Below are positions 1 to 7,156 of a DNA stretch of 8,042 nucleotides, one piece after another. The DNA lies in contig JAUVOB010000046.1 in the NCBI GenBank assembly GCA_030599405.1, positions 1-8,042 of the forward strand, written 5' to 3'. Positions within the stretch are counted from its first letter, which is position 1, and every line of letters begins with the position of its first letter. The position numbers and the translations under genes are program-made. This DNA comes from Chloroflexota bacterium (GTDB lineage Bacteria > Chloroflexota > Anaerolineae > Promineifilales > Promineifilaceae). The notes under the pieces are model-generated. The model saw only the letters and a list, made by a program, of their open reading frames with translations. It did not search any database and had not been told where the DNA came from.

Positions 1-981
1 ATTACGTCTGCGAACAATGGGATCTCACCTGAAAGAGTTGGCGTCGTCATGAACACCGGTGGAGGTGGCATCACAGAAGCCGAAGAGGGAACCCGCGTCT
101 ATTTAGATCGAGGTCCGCGAAGTGTTAGTCCTTTCATGATCCCGAAAGGCATGCCAAATGCCGTGTCAGCAGGGATTGCCATGGAAATGGGCGTAAAAGG
201 CTTGGCCTTGACTTCAACGGTTGCCTGCGCCAGTGGCAACTACGCGCTACTCGAAGGATACCACTTTCTGATGCGGCGCGAGGTGGATCTCATCATTGCC
301 GGAGGGGCAGAGTCGGTGATTTCACCGGTCTATATGGCAGGCCTGCATCGCATGAAGGCCCTGAGTAGATGGGAAGGTGATCCAGCAGGTGCCAGTCGCC
401 CGTTCGATGCCGACCGATCTGGCTTTGTTTTCGGCGAAGGGGCAGGGGCGCTAATCCTGGAAAGAGAAGAATCTGCTATCAAGCGTGGAGCTCGTATATA
501 CGCCGAAGTAGTTGGGGGCAGAATGACCGCTGACGCATTTCACATCACTGCGCCCGATCCCGAGGGATATGGCGCAGCCCGGGCCATGACAGGAGCATTG
601 GAAAGCGCAGGAGTTCCTATTGAAGATATCGAGGTAATTTACGCCCATGGCACGAGTACACCGCTAGGAGATGTAGCTGAAACGAATGCCATTAAGATCG
701 TCTTTGGAGACTACGCATCGAAGCTGCTCGTCACGGCAACAAAATCTGCAATCGGGCATACAATGGGGGCAGCCGGGGCGATTTCATCCATTGCCGCTGT
801 CTGTGGCATTCGAGACAGCCTGGTTCCTCCAACGATTAATTTGGAAACGCCCGATCCCTATTGCGATCTTGACTATGTTCCTCTTAAAGCGCGAAGCCAT
901 CCCCATCGCCTAGCCATGGTCAACGCCTTTGGATTTGGGGGGCACAATGTCTGCGTAGTGATCGGGAAATATGAAGGATAA
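1..981 (+). CDS. fabF: Beta-ketoacyl-ACP synthase II (FabF-type), 5' end outside window
   Basis: This is a condensing enzyme of type II fatty acid synthesis; the family joins malonyl-ACP to an acyl-enzyme with loss of CO2, in the cytoplasm. The reading frame is open from base 1, and the residues before the first ATG at 49 (ending SPERVGVV) are normal KAS sequence. The true start therefore lies upstream and the ATG at 49 is internal. Seen directly: the nucleophile Cys in ACASGN (codon 226-228), the first His in YAHGTSTPLGD (646-648), the Lys of TKSAIGH (742-744), the second His of IGHTMGAAGA (757-759), and the C-terminal NAFGFGGHN glycine motif. This is the complete Cys-His-His set of the FabF/FabB class, not the Cys-His-Asn set of FabH. 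About 326 residues are present of a usual 410-420. Some stretches (MNTGGGG, PKGMPN) differ from textbook FabF, so a specialised KAS or polyketide-type synthase is possible. No acyl carrier protein or other fab gene is visible. Confidence 0.93.
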   Translation: MTSANNGISPERVGVVMNTGGGGITEAEEGTRVYLDRGPRSVSPFMIPKGMPNAVSAGIAMEMGVKGLALTSTVACASGNYALLEGYHFLMRREVDLIIAGGAESVISPVYMAGLHRMKALSRWEGDPAGASRPFDADRSGFVFGEGAGALILEREESAIKRGARIYAEVVGGRMTADAFHITAPDPEGYGAARAMTGALESAGVPIEDIEVIYAHGTSTPLGDVAETNAIKIVFGDYASKLLVTATKSAIGHTMGAAGAISSIAAVCGIRDSLVPPTINLETPDPYCDLDYVPLKARSHPHRLAMVNAFGFGGHNVCVVIGKYEG

Positions 982-1102
982 GCGAGTTAGGGTCGATCGG
1001 TGTTTGTTTGGGGGAGGTTGCCCTCGGACACTCTGGCGAAAATAGCCCAGTTCGCAGGGTCGCCATCGGAATCGAATTAGTCCTTGCCGTAGCTTGCGAG
1101 AA

Positions 1103-2116
1103 ATGAGCCCAGAACAAGATACCCTCGATTGTGCTGTAATCGGCGCCGGTATATCAGGCCTGGTGGCGGCAGACCTATTGCATCGGGCTGGAAGGAGGGT
1201 GGCCGTTCTCGAGCAAGAGTCCATAGTAGGCGGTCGTATGGCAAGCCGGCGATCCGCCAGGGATACCAACACAGGATTAGGCTCCCCGGCCGTTTTCGAT
1301 CAAGGAGCCCAATACTTCACTACTAAGGACGTTCTGTTTGAGGGCCTGGTCCGTAGTTGGGAGGAAGCAGGCCTTGTCCGCGAATGGTCGCAAGGATTCG
1401 CCACGTCGGATGGCTCTTTTTACGCCGACGGATTAGCGAGATACTGCGGTCTCCCAGACATGTCCGCCGTGCCCAACCACCTAGCTCGTAACCTGGATGT
1501 TCGTTTAGACTTGCGGGCCAGCAAGGTCGAGTGGCATAGGACAACCTGGCGCATTACGGACGAAGATGGCCAGATCCTGACCGCCAATTCACTCATTTTG
1601 ACACCACCTATCCCAATATCCCTCGCCCTGATCGATGCTGGTCTGGTAGAAGTGCCGAAGGTTCAGAGAGATATACTTAATCGAATCGAATACGAACCAT
1701 GTCTCGCGGTCATGCTCCTCCTACAAGACGGCGCGAACTTACCCAAACCGGGTGGAATGTGGTCCGTTGGAGAGCCAATTGCTTGGATTGCCGACAACCA
1801 TGTTAAAGGTGTGTCGCCAATCCCTGGAGCCATTACGATTCATGCCGGACCTGACTTCAGCCATGACCAATGGCAGTCAACAGATGAGGCCATTGTCCGG
1901 GAGCTGGTCGCCGCCGCCGGTGAATGGTTGGGCTCTCAGGTTATCGATGCCTGGGTTAAGAGATGGCGATATAGTAAACCTTTTCTGACCTATCCTGAGC
2001 CCTGCCTCTATATACGGAAACCGGGACCAATACTCCTTGCCGGCGATGCTTTCGCCGGTCCACGCGTCGAGGGAGCAGCCTTATCTGGCATGGCAGCGGC
2101 TACCGCGCTTCTTTGA
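1103..2116 (+). CDS. Renalase-like FAD/NAD(P)-dependent oxidoreductase (amine-oxidase fold)
   Basis: This is a predicted soluble flavoprotein of about 337 residues, a usual length for the bacterial renalase-like group (COG3380-type). The N-terminus has a Rossmann dinucleotide fold: GAGISG at residues 14-19, the acidic end of strand 2 at Glu37 (VAVLEQ), and GGRM at 43-46, the FAD-binding signature of amine oxidase/renalase proteins. DQGAQYF just after it is typical of renalases. The C-terminal LLAGDAFAG followed by a Gly/Ala-rich helix is the second FAD contact. Known renalases oxidise abnormal dihydro-NAD(P) isomers; applying that here is inference, and the substrate cannot be read from the sequence. 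A TTG at 1094 would add three residues. I prefer the ATG at 1103, although neither has a strong ribosome site. The gene lies 121 bases after fabF on the same strand, and I see no clear promoter or terminator in that gap, so read-through is plausible. Confidence 0.85.
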   Translation: MSPEQDTLDCAVIGAGISGLVAADLLHRAGRRVAVLEQESIVGGRMASRRSARDTNTGLGSPAVFDQGAQYFTTKDVLFEGLVRSWEEAGLVREWSQGFATSDGSFYADGLARYCGLPDMSAVPNHLARNLDVRLDLRASKVEWHRTTWRITDEDGQILTANSLILTPPIPISLALIDAGLVEVPKVQRDILNRIEYEPCLAVMLLLQDGANLPKPGGMWSVGEPIAWIADNHVKGVSPIPGAITIHAGPDFSHDQWQSTDEAIVRELVAAAGEWLGSQVIDAWVKRWRYSKPFLTYPEPCLYIRKPGPILLAGDAFAGPRVEGAALSGMAAATALL

Positions 2117-2132
2117 GCGAGTTTTCTGGCTG

Positions 2133-2162
2133 TTGACACGCCCCTTATCTCCTAATTACAAT
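2133..2162 (+). promoter_or_regulatory. Sigma70-type promoter for the DUF72 gene
   Basis: A perfect -35 box TTGACA (2133-2138) is followed by an 18-base spacer and a -10 box TACAAT (2157-2162), which matches TATAAT at five of six positions. Transcription would start near 2169, leaving about 45 bases of leader before the ATG at 2215. The boxes lie in the short gap after the flavoprotein gene, so the DUF72 gene probably has its own transcript. This is a sequence match only; it is the best promoter I found in the window. Confidence 0.68.
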
Positions 2163-2199
2163 CTAGTGACTTAGGTTCGTAGTTGTCTGAGGACCGGGC

Positions 2200-2206
2200 A
2201 GGAAAG
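2200..2206 (+). promoter_or_regulatory. Ribosome binding site that decides the DUF72 start
   Basis: AGGAAAG ends 8 bases before the ATG at 2215, which is ideal spacing. It would end only 2 bases before the in-frame TTG at 2209, so it supports the ATG and argues against the longer reading. Confidence 0.6.
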
Positions 2207-2214
2207 AATTGGCC

Positions 2215-3000
2215 ATGGTTGATTGGCATCTGGGCACAATGGGATTCGGTTTCAAGGAGTGGAGCGGTGTCTTCTACCCGGAAGGTGTCTCCTCGCGCGA
2301 CTACCTGATCCACTACAGTAAGGTCTTCGACGCCGTTGAGTTGGATTCTACCTTCTACGGCACGCCTCGTCCTGAATATGTCGAGCGTTGGGCTGCGGTA
2401 ACGCCTGAGACTTTCAAGTTCTGTGTCAAAGCGCCTCGGGAGATTACCCACGATCTTCGCCTGGTGGATGCCGTCGAAAAGATGAATTCCTTCATTGAAA
2501 CAATGGCCATACTCGGAGACAAATTGGGGGTAATTCTCATCCAGATGCCCCCAGATTTCACATTTAGCCAGATTCACAACTTAGCCGTATTTTTGCGACA
2601 GCTACCTTCGGGATTTCGTTTTGCGGTAGAGTTTCGGCATCGTTCGTGGCAGACGACAGCCACGAGCCAGCTTCTGCAGAACCACAATATCTGTTGGGCG
2701 TCAGCCGACTATATTCATATGACGAAACGGGTCATGGTGACCTCGGATCTCCTGTATATCCGATGGATAGGTCGACACGGTCGGTTTGACTCCCACGACG
2801 TAGAACTCGTGGATCCGACGCCAGACTTAGAAAAATGGTTGCAGGAAATCCAGGCTCATGTAAACGAGGTGTTCTCGGCATATGGCTTTTTTAACAACGA
2901 CTATTCTGGTCACTCGCCAACAACGTGCAATAGGTTTAAACAGCTCCTTGGATTACCCATAAAACACAGCCAACCACCACGGCAGGGCCGGCTCTTCTAA
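2215..3000 (+). CDS. DUF72 (YecE-like) family protein
   Basis: This is a 261-residue protein of the DUF72 family, which adopts a TIM-barrel-like fold and has no firmly established biochemical role. Signatures seen along its length: LGTMGFGFKEWSGVFYP at the N-terminus (family pattern GTSGWxYxxWxGxFYP), the VELDSTFYGTP segment (family pattern E-x-N-x-TFY), FKFCVKAPREITHD (family pattern F-x-F-x-x-K-x-x-x-x-x-TH), the FAVEFRHRSW segment near the middle, and FFNNDYSGHSP towards the C-terminus. Length and order are normal, so it looks intact. The last residues, QGRLF, resemble a sliding-clamp binding tail (see findings). It has its own promoter and ribosome site, and it converges with nuoN, whose stop codon is 97 bases away. 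A role in nucleic acid processing is sometimes suggested for the family; nothing here proves it. Confidence 0.9.
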   Translation: MVDWHLGTMGFGFKEWSGVFYPEGVSSRDYLIHYSKVFDAVELDSTFYGTPRPEYVERWAAVTPETFKFCVKAPREITHDLRLVDAVEKMNSFIETMAILGDKLGVILIQMPPDFTFSQIHNLAVFLRQLPSGFRFAVEFRHRSWQTTATSQLLQNHNICWASADYIHMTKRVMVTSDLLYIRWIGRHGRFDSHDVELVDPTPDLEKWLQEIQAHVNEVFSAYGFFNNDYSGHSPTTCNRFKQLLGLPIKHSQPPRQGRLF

Positions 3001-3096
3001 GTTGGAAAAACTCCCCCGATAATAAGCCCCATTCTCGGTCGACTCAGATCGACGCGCCCTGAATACCGAAGTTAGTAACCTGCGCCCAAGAAAGTC

Positions 3097-4584
3097 CTAG
3101 CCGCTGGCTAATGCTTGTACGGTAGAGAAAACCGCGTCGCGTGTGAGTTCCAACCACGGTTCCGGAAACAAGCCGAGAACTAAGGTGACAACGACCGCGA
3201 TCGATATTGCAACAGTGATCGTGGGTTTGACAACGACCTGTCCTTCTCCTTCATACATAAAGGAGTAGTAGACGATGCGCATGTAGAAGTAAGCTGACAC
3301 GACGCTTGTTAACACTGCTACGATTGCCAGCCAGGCCAGGTCCGCATCGAGGACAGCGGCGAAAACCGTGAATTTGGCGGTAAATCCGCCTGTTGGAGGG
3401 ATCCCTGTCAAAGACAACATGAAGAAGGCCAGAGCTAGAGCCAGCCATAGCCTTCGCTTCGCTAATCCTTTGTAATCATCGAGGGTAAGCCCCTGCCCTT
3501 CATGGCGCTCGACGGCGATAACAATGGCGAATGCCCCCAGGTTTGTAAACAGGTAGGCAAACAAATAGAAGAGGGCTGCACTGATGCCGAGGCTGCTATT
3601 GGCTGCTGCCGCGACGCCCATCATGATAAAACCGGCATGGGCGATGCTGGAGTAGGCGAGCATCCTCTTTACGTTCCTCTGGGCCAAGGCGACGAAATTG
3701 CCGATAATCATGGTCAGGGCAGCTATCACCGCCAACATGGGCACCCAGGTATCGCTTAGGTCTGGTAGCGCATATAGAAGGATCCGAATCAGTGCTGCAA
3801 ACCCCGCCACTTTTGCGCCAACGGACATAAACGCCGTAACAGAGGTTGGAGCTCCCTCGTAAACATCTGGCGTCCACATATGGAAGGGAACGGCAGCTAC
3901 CTTAAAGGCTAAGCCAACCAAGATGAATGCCGCCCCAAGGGATCCGAGCAGTGGCTCGTTGCCGATGTTATCAAGCACGACAGGTAAGGCGGTGCTTCCT
4001 GTGGCCCCATAAATCAAGGCAATGCCAAAAACCAGGAAACTAGATGAGAAGGCGCCTAGGAGAAAATACTTCATTGCCGATTCCTCAGAATCGACTCGTG
4101 GACGTGCAAAACCGGCAAGAACATATAGGGGAATCGAGAGCAGTTCCAGGGCCAGGAATACCATGATCAGGTCATTGGCCATGCCCATCAGCATCATGCC
4201 GCTGACGGAAAAGAGCATTAGGTAGTAATACTCCCCTCGGTCAATGTTGGCCTTCTTGAGGTAGTCGACGGAGATCAGGACGGCAAGAAAGGCCGTGAGC
4301 AGGATAATGGCATTGATAAAGGTGCCGTAATTGTCGACGGCGATCATCGGCGTTCCGCCTACTGGTGTGAATGTGCCGCCGCTATAATCCCACAGTCCAA
4401 CTGTCTGCACAAAAGCCAGCGCGATGCCTACAAGCGTCAACCACGCTATCCATTTCTTCTTTTCTGGCGGAAGGATCAGGTCGACTATCATCAAGACCAT
4501 AGCCCAAACCACTATCAGGAGGACAGGTAGTATCAATAATAGGTTGAAAGATGGGGCTTCGAATTCCATTGGTATTCTATCCAC
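3097..4584 (-). CDS. nuoN: NADH-quinone oxidoreductase subunit N (complex I, antiporter-like)
   Basis: This is an integral membrane subunit of respiratory complex I. The family forms one of three antiporter-like proton channels that couple NADH-to-quinone electron transfer to proton export. The 495 residues match the usual 480-500 and are almost wholly hydrophobic, consistent with about 14 helices. Expected charged residues of the channel are present: Glu147 in LALELLSIPLYV, Lys172 in SAMKYFLLGAF, Lys228 and His235 in AFKVAAVPFHMWTPDVYEG, Lys258 in SVGAKVAGF, His316 in YSSIAHAGF and Lys404 in PPTGGFTAKF. YEGAPTSVTAF marks subunit N rather than L or M. The start is uncertain: GTG at 4584 has GGAG (4588-4591) only 3 bases upstream, while ATG at 4569 would give 490 residues starting MEFEAP. 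Normally nuoN follows nuoM; here the upstream neighbour is a broken molybdopterin oxidoreductase, so this copy stands apart from the other nuo genes as far as the window shows. Confidence 0.95.
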   Translation of the reverse strand: MDRIPMEFEAPSFNLLLILPVLLIVVWAMVLMIVDLILPPEKKKWIAWLTLVGIALAFVQTVGLWDYSGGTFTPVGGTPMIAVDNYGTFINAIILLTAFLAVLISVDYLKKANIDRGEYYYLMLFSVSGMMLMGMANDLIMVFLALELLSIPLYVLAGFARPRVDSEESAMKYFLLGAFSSSFLVFGIALIYGATGSTALPVVLDNIGNEPLLGSLGAAFILVGLAFKVAAVPFHMWTPDVYEGAPTSVTAFMSVGAKVAGFAALIRILLYALPDLSDTWVPMLAVIAALTMIIGNFVALAQRNVKRMLAYSSIAHAGFIMMGVAAAANSSLGISAALFYLFAYLFTNLGAFAIVIAVERHEGQGLTLDDYKGLAKRRLWLALALAFFMLSLTGIPPTGGFTAKFTVFAAVLDADLAWLAIVAVLTSVVSAYFYMRIVYYSFMYEGEGQVVVKPTITVAISIAVVVTLVLGLFPEPWLELTRDAVFSTVQALASG

Positions 4585-4835
4585 TAACTCCGGGTTGCTG
4601 AGTTGTCCTAAGCAAGACCATCAAAAGAATCAACCGGAGGGAGTCGTAATTCGTATCTGCTATATCTATCACCTGAATGATTGAGCGAAGAATCTCGCCG
4701 ATCTGTGTTGTCGCCGCCCAAAAACACGGCTTTTCATTTGCTAGAAGCGATTTAGATCCGATTTTCACAATATTACCAAATTTCCTTCCGCTACGCACTC
4801 TGCACCGGAGTAGCAACTGCTAAGAATATCGCCCC
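4585..4835. other. 251-base non-coding gap upstream of nuoN
   Basis: This is the largest gap in the window and is more A+T-rich than its surroundings. I see no convincing gene. A minus-strand frame ending at 4577 and overlapping the nuoN start has only a TTG start, no ribosome site and no recognisable family. The best minus-strand promoter candidate is TTGGTA (4774-4779) with a 17-base spacer and TCTAAA (4751-4756). It matches 4 of 6 at each box, lies about 170 bases from nuoN, and is weak. No strong hairpin followed by a T-run is present. Confidence 0.4.
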
Positions 4836-5097
4836 CTACTCAGCCAGCCTCAACCAAACTCGATTACTTTGGAATATACTCTGGCCCTCCATATCCCCCA
4901 GGGAATCTGAGGTGGTCCGGTTGATGTTTCTACCACCACTTAGCTTATTCCAGCGACCTTTTGGCGAAGTCAGAACGCCCGGACGGATCCCGTCGGTGAT
5001 GATAGCCTGCAACTCAACCCATCCACGACTGTTCTCCACAACTACCTTATCGCCATGTTGTATACCCCGTTCCAGGGCATTAGTCGGGTGAATAAAA
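4836..5097 (-). pseudogene. C-terminal fragment of the molybdopterin oxidoreductase
   Basis: Reading from the homopolymer at 5094-5097 in the restored frame gives FIHPTNALERGIQHGDKV, then VVENSRGWVEL, TDGIRPGVL and SPKGRW, ending LRLAE before the stop at 4836. This is the typical end of the C-terminal dinucleotide-binding domain (MopB C-terminal, beta-barrel), where family members read roughly HP-x-DA-x-x-RGI-x-x-GD-x-V-x-V. The frame is open from 5039 with no start codon or ribosome site of its own in a sensible place. It should be read as the tail of the broken gene and not as a separate small protein. Confidence 0.8.
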
Positions 5098-5743
5098 CAG
5101 CCGGGTGTCCCTCGATCTTAAGGAAACGTGACCGGTTGGCGAAGGTACTAGAAGTGAAGTGATGGGCTGCTGCAGATATCAAGCAAAGGGAGCCTGCCGC
5201 CTGATTCGACTGGGTCGAACCGTCCGGTTCTATGGGATCACCGTCCGCCGGCAGCCACCCGGGAAGTGGATCCAGTCCCTCCAATGCCAACGCCGAAGAA
5301 TATAGTTCGACCTTTCCGCTTGGCGTCGGAAAACGTTTAACGGCAGACTGGTTGTTCCACACCTCAAAAGGGATTGAATCTCCTCCGATAGGCAGCAACG
5401 TTCCCTCTCGATTCAGACTGTCGAGGGTCATACCTTCAAGGATTGCTGAGCGGGAGGCACTGGCCTGTAACACCTCTTCGAAGACCTGGTCCGGACTCTG
5501 GTGTAGCCAGGATTCGCCAAATCCCATTGCATCAGCCAGTAAGGTCATCACACTCCAATTACTCTTGCACTCGCCCATGGGAGCGATAGCCTGCTGATTA
5601 TAGGTTAACTTTGTGTGGCCATAAGCCCGGTGTAAGTCGACTTGTTCTAGCTGCGAGGTAGCAGGCAAGACAATACCGGCATAATCGGCCGTATCTGTCA
5701 TGTACAGCTCGTGGACGACAGTGAATAGATCTTCGCGCCGCAA
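5042..5743 (-). pseudogene. Middle fragment of the molybdopterin oxidoreductase
   Basis: About 233 codons with clear family sequence: [10 protein letters not shown] at the start, then [20 protein letters not shown] (family pattern DTA-x-YAD-I-VLPA-T-x-x-E, part of the cofactor domain), PTPSGKVELYS, and SAAAHHFTSSTFAN leading into the C-terminal domain. The only start available in frame is TTG at 5743, inside conserved sequence and without a ribosome site, so it is not a natural gene start. The frame runs into stop TAG at 5042-5044 after the shift at 5094-5097, and its last 16 or so residues (after GHPAV) are out-of-frame and meaningless. Confidence 0.8.
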
Positions 5744-6159
5744 ATGCTTCGCTGCAGTTGAGAAGCTCCCAATCGATTCCAGAAACGGGCGCTTGATACA
5801 GTCATCTGAACCAGCCCGAGGGTGCCGCTGTAGCTATATGGAAGAATGGCTTCGGCGCCAAGATCCTCGATTATCCCCTTCCATCGATCGGATATCTCGG
5901 CCGCGGCTTCTTCCCATGTAATCCTCTGCCAGAGACCGCTCCCCTTTGGACCCACCCTGCGCAACGGATACATCAGGCGTTCAGGATGATAGACGTGCTC
6001 AAGGTAAGGGCGTACTTTCCCGCATAGCCAGCCCTGGGTAATCTCATGATCTACTTGTCCGTAGAAGGCCACAGCACGACCGTCTTCCACCTCTGTGACA
6101 GTGCCACAGGTATCAGGGCAATCGTGGGGGCAGGCGCCTAGTATAACTGCCGCTGTCAT
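5698..6159 (-). pseudogene. N-terminal 4Fe-4S fragment of the molybdopterin oxidoreductase
   Basis: 153 codons with start ATG at 6159 and a good ribosome site, GGAGAG (6164-6169), 4 bases upstream. The N-terminal iron-sulphur domain is complete: Cys10, Cys14 and Cys18 in CPHDCPDTC and Cys46 in GWLCGKV are the four expected cluster ligands, followed by [15 protein letters not shown] and the WEEAAAEI helix. There is no twin-arginine signal peptide, so the parent protein was probably cytoplasmic. After RSICGA the last 10 residues ([11 protein letters not shown] region) are out-of-frame. It lies 76 bases after the metallophosphoesterase gene on the same strand. Confidence 0.82.
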
Positions 6160-6235
6160 GCGACTCTCCAGAATCTAACTATTAAACGACTATCATGGAG
6201 CGAGAAGTGCACTCACGGCTATTGCTTCGTGTACT

Positions 6236-7072
6236 TCATTCAGGTCTTGGGAAGGTGTGTTGATGTACTATGGTTTGTTCTGGCAAGAGGTGGACGAATC
6301 CATAGCCTGGTTGATGTTCCGGATCGAAACGCGTATCTACATCGTTTGGCCAGGCGGCGAACTGGGAGAACACGCTCGCCACACTGTAGTACTGGATGCC
6401 ATCTCTCGTGCTCTGCATATGCTGGTGTACATGTCCGTGAAACACTCCGCGCAGGCGGTTACGGGCGGGGATCAGGGCTCTGTGCAACTCCTCTCCATTT
6501 GCGATGAGCATATTATTGTCCATCCAGATCGAGTTAAGAGGTAAGACTGGATAGTGGATGAAGATTACCAAAGGCAACATATTGACCGGCAACTTGTTGT
6601 CCGGCATCCCGTGCGCTATCGCTTCTTGGGAAACAAGCTCAAGTTGCGAGCTTGGCAGCAGCCCTTGGGGGTCGATCTCGTCTGGTCCTCTCGCGTCTAG
6701 TATGAGGAACCGGTAACCTTTTACCTCGAACGTATAGGACAACCTACTGGGATCGCTACCGGCTGCCTCCAAAGGGCCCATTGGCAAATACCGGCGAATA
6801 TCGGCCGCTGTATCGTGGTTACCGATGGCGTAATAGATCGGTACCTCGAGAGCGGCAAAGACCTCGGCCGCTAATCGGTAGGCACTAGATTGGGGCTCGG
6901 CCACCACATCGCCGGTGTGGATGACAAAATCCGGACGAATCGGCATGGTGTTGACGATCTCCACCATCCTCTTCGCACACGGCAGCGAAGCATGACCATG
7001 CCGCGTGAAATCCGCTGTCGTTCCGATGTGCGTGTCGCTAATGTGGGCGAAATAGACGCCTTGGGCCGTCAT
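6236..7072 (-). CDS. Calcineurin-like metallophosphoesterase (class III phosphodiesterase type)
   Basis: This is a 278-residue two-metal phosphoesterase of the family that includes cAMP phosphodiesterase CpdA and glycerophosphodiesterase GpdQ. All five metal motifs are visible in order: DTH (Asp13, His15), GDVV (Asp55), GNHD (Asn85, His86), IHYP (His173) and HGHVH (His214, His216). The set is complete, so it should be catalytically competent. No signal peptide or membrane segment is seen, which points to the cytoplasm. The substrate cannot be told from the sequence; cyclic nucleotides or phosphodiesters are family-based guesses. Start ATG at 7072 is the first sensible one, but the nearest AAGGAA (7085-7090) is 12 bases away, longer than ideal. 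The gene follows proS by 84 bases on the same strand and precedes the broken molybdopterin gene; no clear promoter or terminator separates them. Confidence 0.9.
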   Translation of the reverse strand: MTAQGVYFAHISDTHIGTTADFTRHGHASLPCAKRMVEIVNTMPIRPDFVIHTGDVVAEPQSSAYRLAAEVFAALEVPIYYAIGNHDTAADIRRYLPMGPLEAAGSDPSRLSYTFEVKGYRFLILDARGPDEIDPQGLLPSSQLELVSQEAIAHGMPDNKLPVNMLPLVIFIHYPVLPLNSIWMDNNMLIANGEELHRALIPARNRLRGVFHGHVHQHMQSTRDGIQYYSVASVFSQFAAWPNDVDTRFDPEHQPGYGFVHLLPEQTIVHQHTFPRPE

Positions 7073-7156
7073 CTGTCTAGTCGGTTCCTTTACTCAGGAG
7101 GGTGTACCATACGGAGGGCTGAAAACACAAAACGTTAAGCAGTGTTATCTTTCCGA

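Larger units (their letters stand above)
4836..6159 (-). pseudogene. Molybdopterin oxidoreductase, broken by an internal deletion and a frameshift
   Basis: Three consecutive minus-strand pieces are in the correct order of one protein of the molybdopterin oxidoreductase superfamily (COG0243/BisC-like, the subgroup with a CPxDCPDTC iron-sulphur motif). These enzymes carry a bis-molybdopterin guanine dinucleotide Mo or W cofactor and usually have about 680-710 residues. Here only about 440 codons remain. The N-terminal piece is in phase to QRSICGA (about residue 139) and then jumps to sequence that lies far downstream in intact homologues ([10 protein letters not shown]), in another frame. About 240 residues seem to be missing, including most of the central cofactor-binding domain. 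A second shift occurs at an A/T homopolymer (5094-5097); adding one base restores the frame to the stop at 4836. The product as written cannot be functional. A good ribosome site and a normal start remain, so the decay looks recent, or one or both lesions are assembly errors. The original substrate is unknown. Confidence 0.85.

Noticed and set aside
910..1272. Minus-strand open frame of 120 codons opposite the fabF end and the flavoprotein start
   Set aside because: It is antisense to two clear genes, has low-complexity Arg/Ser/Pro-rich composition, and matches no family.
2152..2577. Minus-strand open frame of 141 codons opposite the DUF72 gene
   Set aside because: It is a shadow of a strongly recognisable plus-strand gene and would also cover its promoter.
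3038..3053. Hairpin GTCGA/TCGAC as a terminator for the DUF72 gene
   Set aside because: It has only 5 base pairs with a 6-base loop and no following T-run.
4577..4816. Minus-strand frame of 79 codons overlapping the nuoN start
   Set aside because: It has only a TTG start without a ribosome site and no recognisable family sequence. It is not nuoM-like. The 8-base overlap with nuoN is suggestive of coupling but not enough on its own.
5232..5597. Plus-strand open frame of 121 codons opposite the molybdopterin gene
   Set aside because: It is antisense to conserved molybdopterin oxidoreductase sequence. The open frame is a codon-bias shadow.
6229..6544. Two overlapping plus-strand frames opposite the metallophosphoesterase C-terminus
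   Set aside because: The minus-strand protein carries all five metal motifs; these frames have no family features.
7085..7156. AACAC/GTGTT hairpin followed by TTTC after proS as a terminator
   Set aside because: A 5-base stem with a 13-base loop is too weak to call.
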